A stretch of 62,957 bases of DNA from Hydrogenophaga aromaticivorans (lineage in GTDB: Bacteria > Pseudomonadota > Gammaproteobacteria > Burkholderiales > Burkholderiaceae_C), in assembly GCF_013387465.1 (NCBI RefSeq), contig NZ_VYGV01000023.1:1-62957 (forward strand), in the 5' to 3' direction. The notes under the pieces are model-generated. The model was not told the DNA's origin and ran no database searches. It saw only the letters and a list, made by a program, of their open reading frames with translations. How positions within the stretch are numbered: the stretch's first letter is position 1; each line of letters starts with the position of its first letter. Both the position numbers and the translations under genes were made by a program. Below, piece after piece: positions 60,383-62,957 of this stretch.

Positions 60383-61714
60383 GCGTGGTCTCCTCTGCCA
60401 CCTGCGGCTCGGTCTGGCCGTGGCCCACGCCGGCGCACACCAGCCACACCGGGTTCTCGGCCGCCATGCGGTGCATGTGCAGGATGGGACGGCTGCGCGC
60501 GGCCTGCAGCTGCAGCACGTCCCACTCGGCGCCGATGGCCTGCAGGGCCTGGGTGGCCGTGGCCAGGTTCTCCAGCGTCACGAAGTTCATCACCAGCCGG
60601 CCGCCGGGCCGCAGGCGCCGCAGCACCTGGCCGATCAGCCCGGCCAGCTCGCCGCCGGAGCCACCGACGAACACCGCATCGGGGTCGGGCCAGTCCTCCA
60701 GCCCCTCGGGCGCCTTGCCGTGCCGCAGCGTGTAGTTGCTGACGCCGAAGGCCGCGTGGTTGCGCCGGGCGATGGCGTGGTCGGCCTCGTTCTTCTCGAT
60801 GGCGAACACGTGGCCCTGCGGGCACAGGCGGGCGGCTTCCAGACCCACCGAGCCGCTGCCGGCACCGATGTCCCAGACCACGCTGTCGGCGCGCAGCTGC
60901 AGCCGCGCCAGGCTGACGGCGCGCACCTCCTGCTTGGTGATCAGTCCCTTCTCGGGCTGGCGCTGCTCGAAGGCACTGTCCGCCAGACCGAAGCGCACCG
61001 GCTGTGGCCGCGGCCGGGTGCGCCACAGCAGCACCACGTTCAGCTCGGCAAAGCGCATGCGGGCCGCCTCGGCCGGGCTGAGCTGCGCATGCACCTGTTC
61101 GTTGGCCTGCAGCAGGTTTTCGGCCACGGCCATGTGGAAGTCGCTACCCAGACCTTCGGCGAGCAGCAGGCGGGCGATGCGGTCGGGGCTGTTGGCCGGG
61201 CCGGTCAGCAGCAGCAGGCGCTGCTCGGCGCGCAGGGCCTGGGCCAGTGCGTACAGGCCGTGCGAGGGCGGGGCGCCGCGCTGCCATTCGCCGGCATCGG
61301 CGGCGTGCACGGAGACGATGCGCGCATCCTGCCAGGCCAGACCGACGCGGGCGCAGGCCAGTTGCAGCGTCGACAGGTTGGGCAGGATGTCCAGCGCGTC
61401 CAGGCACAGGTGCTGGGCCAGGTAGGGTGCGATGCCGTGGCACAGCGGATCGCCGGTGGCCAGCACCACGCAGGCCTGGTGGGCCTCGCGCGCGGCGCGC
61501 ACCCAGCCGGGCACCGCCTTCAGCTGGCCTGTCAGGTCGTGGGTGACGGCGCCGGGTTTGAGCGCGTGCCGCAGCAGCGCCAGCGTGCGCGCGCCGCCGA
61601 TCACCACGTCGGCGGTGCGCAGATGGGCCAGTGCGGTGGCGCCGAGGCTGGCCACGCCGTCGTCGAGCACGCCGATCACGCGGCAGCGGTTGGGATCTTG
61701 GGAGGGCAGGTCGT

Positions 61715-61718
<4 letters not shown>
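60375..61718 (-). CDS. cobL: Precorrin-6B C5,15-methyltransferase, decarboxylating
   Basis: A 447-residue two-domain protein (CbiE-CbiT fusion). The N-terminal CbiE domain has V-I-G-V-L-D-D-G near 14-21, A-D-V-V-I-G-G-A-R near 37 and L-A-T-G-D-P-L near 87. The C-terminal CbiT domain has L-I-T-K-Q-E-V-R near 260 and the SAM motif V-W-D-I-G-A-G-S-G-S-V-G-L-E near 280-293. It methylates C5 and C15 and removes the acetate side-chain carboxyl. ATG 61718 overlaps the cbiD stop. Confidence 0.9.

Positions 61719-62957
<1,239 letters not shown>

Overview
The window looks like an accessory and catabolic region of a high-GC betaproteobacterium (Burkholderiales, most likely Comamonadaceae). This is inferred from an IS1071-like element beside aromatic-degradation genes, a Csu-type pilus and a cobalamin operon with CbiD/CbiG-type enzymes. 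No rRNA, tRNA or CRISPR array was seen, and the replicon (chromosome, island or plasmid) cannot be decided from the sequence.

Layout. (1) 1-12.5 kb is accessory DNA: a DUF4942-type protein, a RES/Xre-type toxin-antitoxin pair, an Aer-like receptor, a four-gene Csu-like chaperone-usher pilus, an SRAP peptidase, an NYN nuclease-like gene and a small HD hydrolase. (2) 12.5-17.45 kb is a mobile patch. A complete IS66-family element with an 8-bp target duplication splits a small gene. It is followed by a truncated TnpB gene with its omega-RNA end and by an IS5-family copy. (3) 17.5-47.9 kb is a large aromatic-catabolic cluster. (4) 47.95-55.4 kb is an insertion-sequence graveyard: a split ISL3 transposase with an IS3-family element inside it, a decayed IS5-type transposase, an orphan serine resolvase, an IS1071-like element and a phospholipase-D-like fragment. 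(5) 55.5-62.96 kb is a cobalamin-biosynthesis operon on the minus strand, running off the right edge.

How the catabolic genes fit together (inference from family membership). A XylM/CymAa-type hydroxylase and XylA-type reductase oxidise an aryl methyl group. A Tat-exported GMC alcohol dehydrogenase and a XylC-type aldehyde dehydrogenase then give the aromatic acid. Two oxygenase sets follow. The first resembles the p-cumate route: a 2,3-dioxygenase-like alpha/beta pair, a Rieske ferredoxin, a BphA4-type reductase, an SDR, an extradiol dioxygenase and, unusually, an ACMSD-family decarboxylase. The second is a BenAB/XylXY-type 1,2-dioxygenase with a BenD/XylL-type dehydrogenase that would give catechols for a XylE-type catechol 2,3-dioxygenase. 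Both would drain through one hydrolase-hydratase-aldolase-acetaldehyde dehydrogenase set. A PdxA/TphB-like dehydrogenase, a five-gene LIV-type ABC importer, an MFS transporter, a FadL/CymD-type porin and GntR and TetR regulators complete the cluster. The natural substrate (p-cymene, a xylene or another alkylbenzene) cannot be named from sequence alone.
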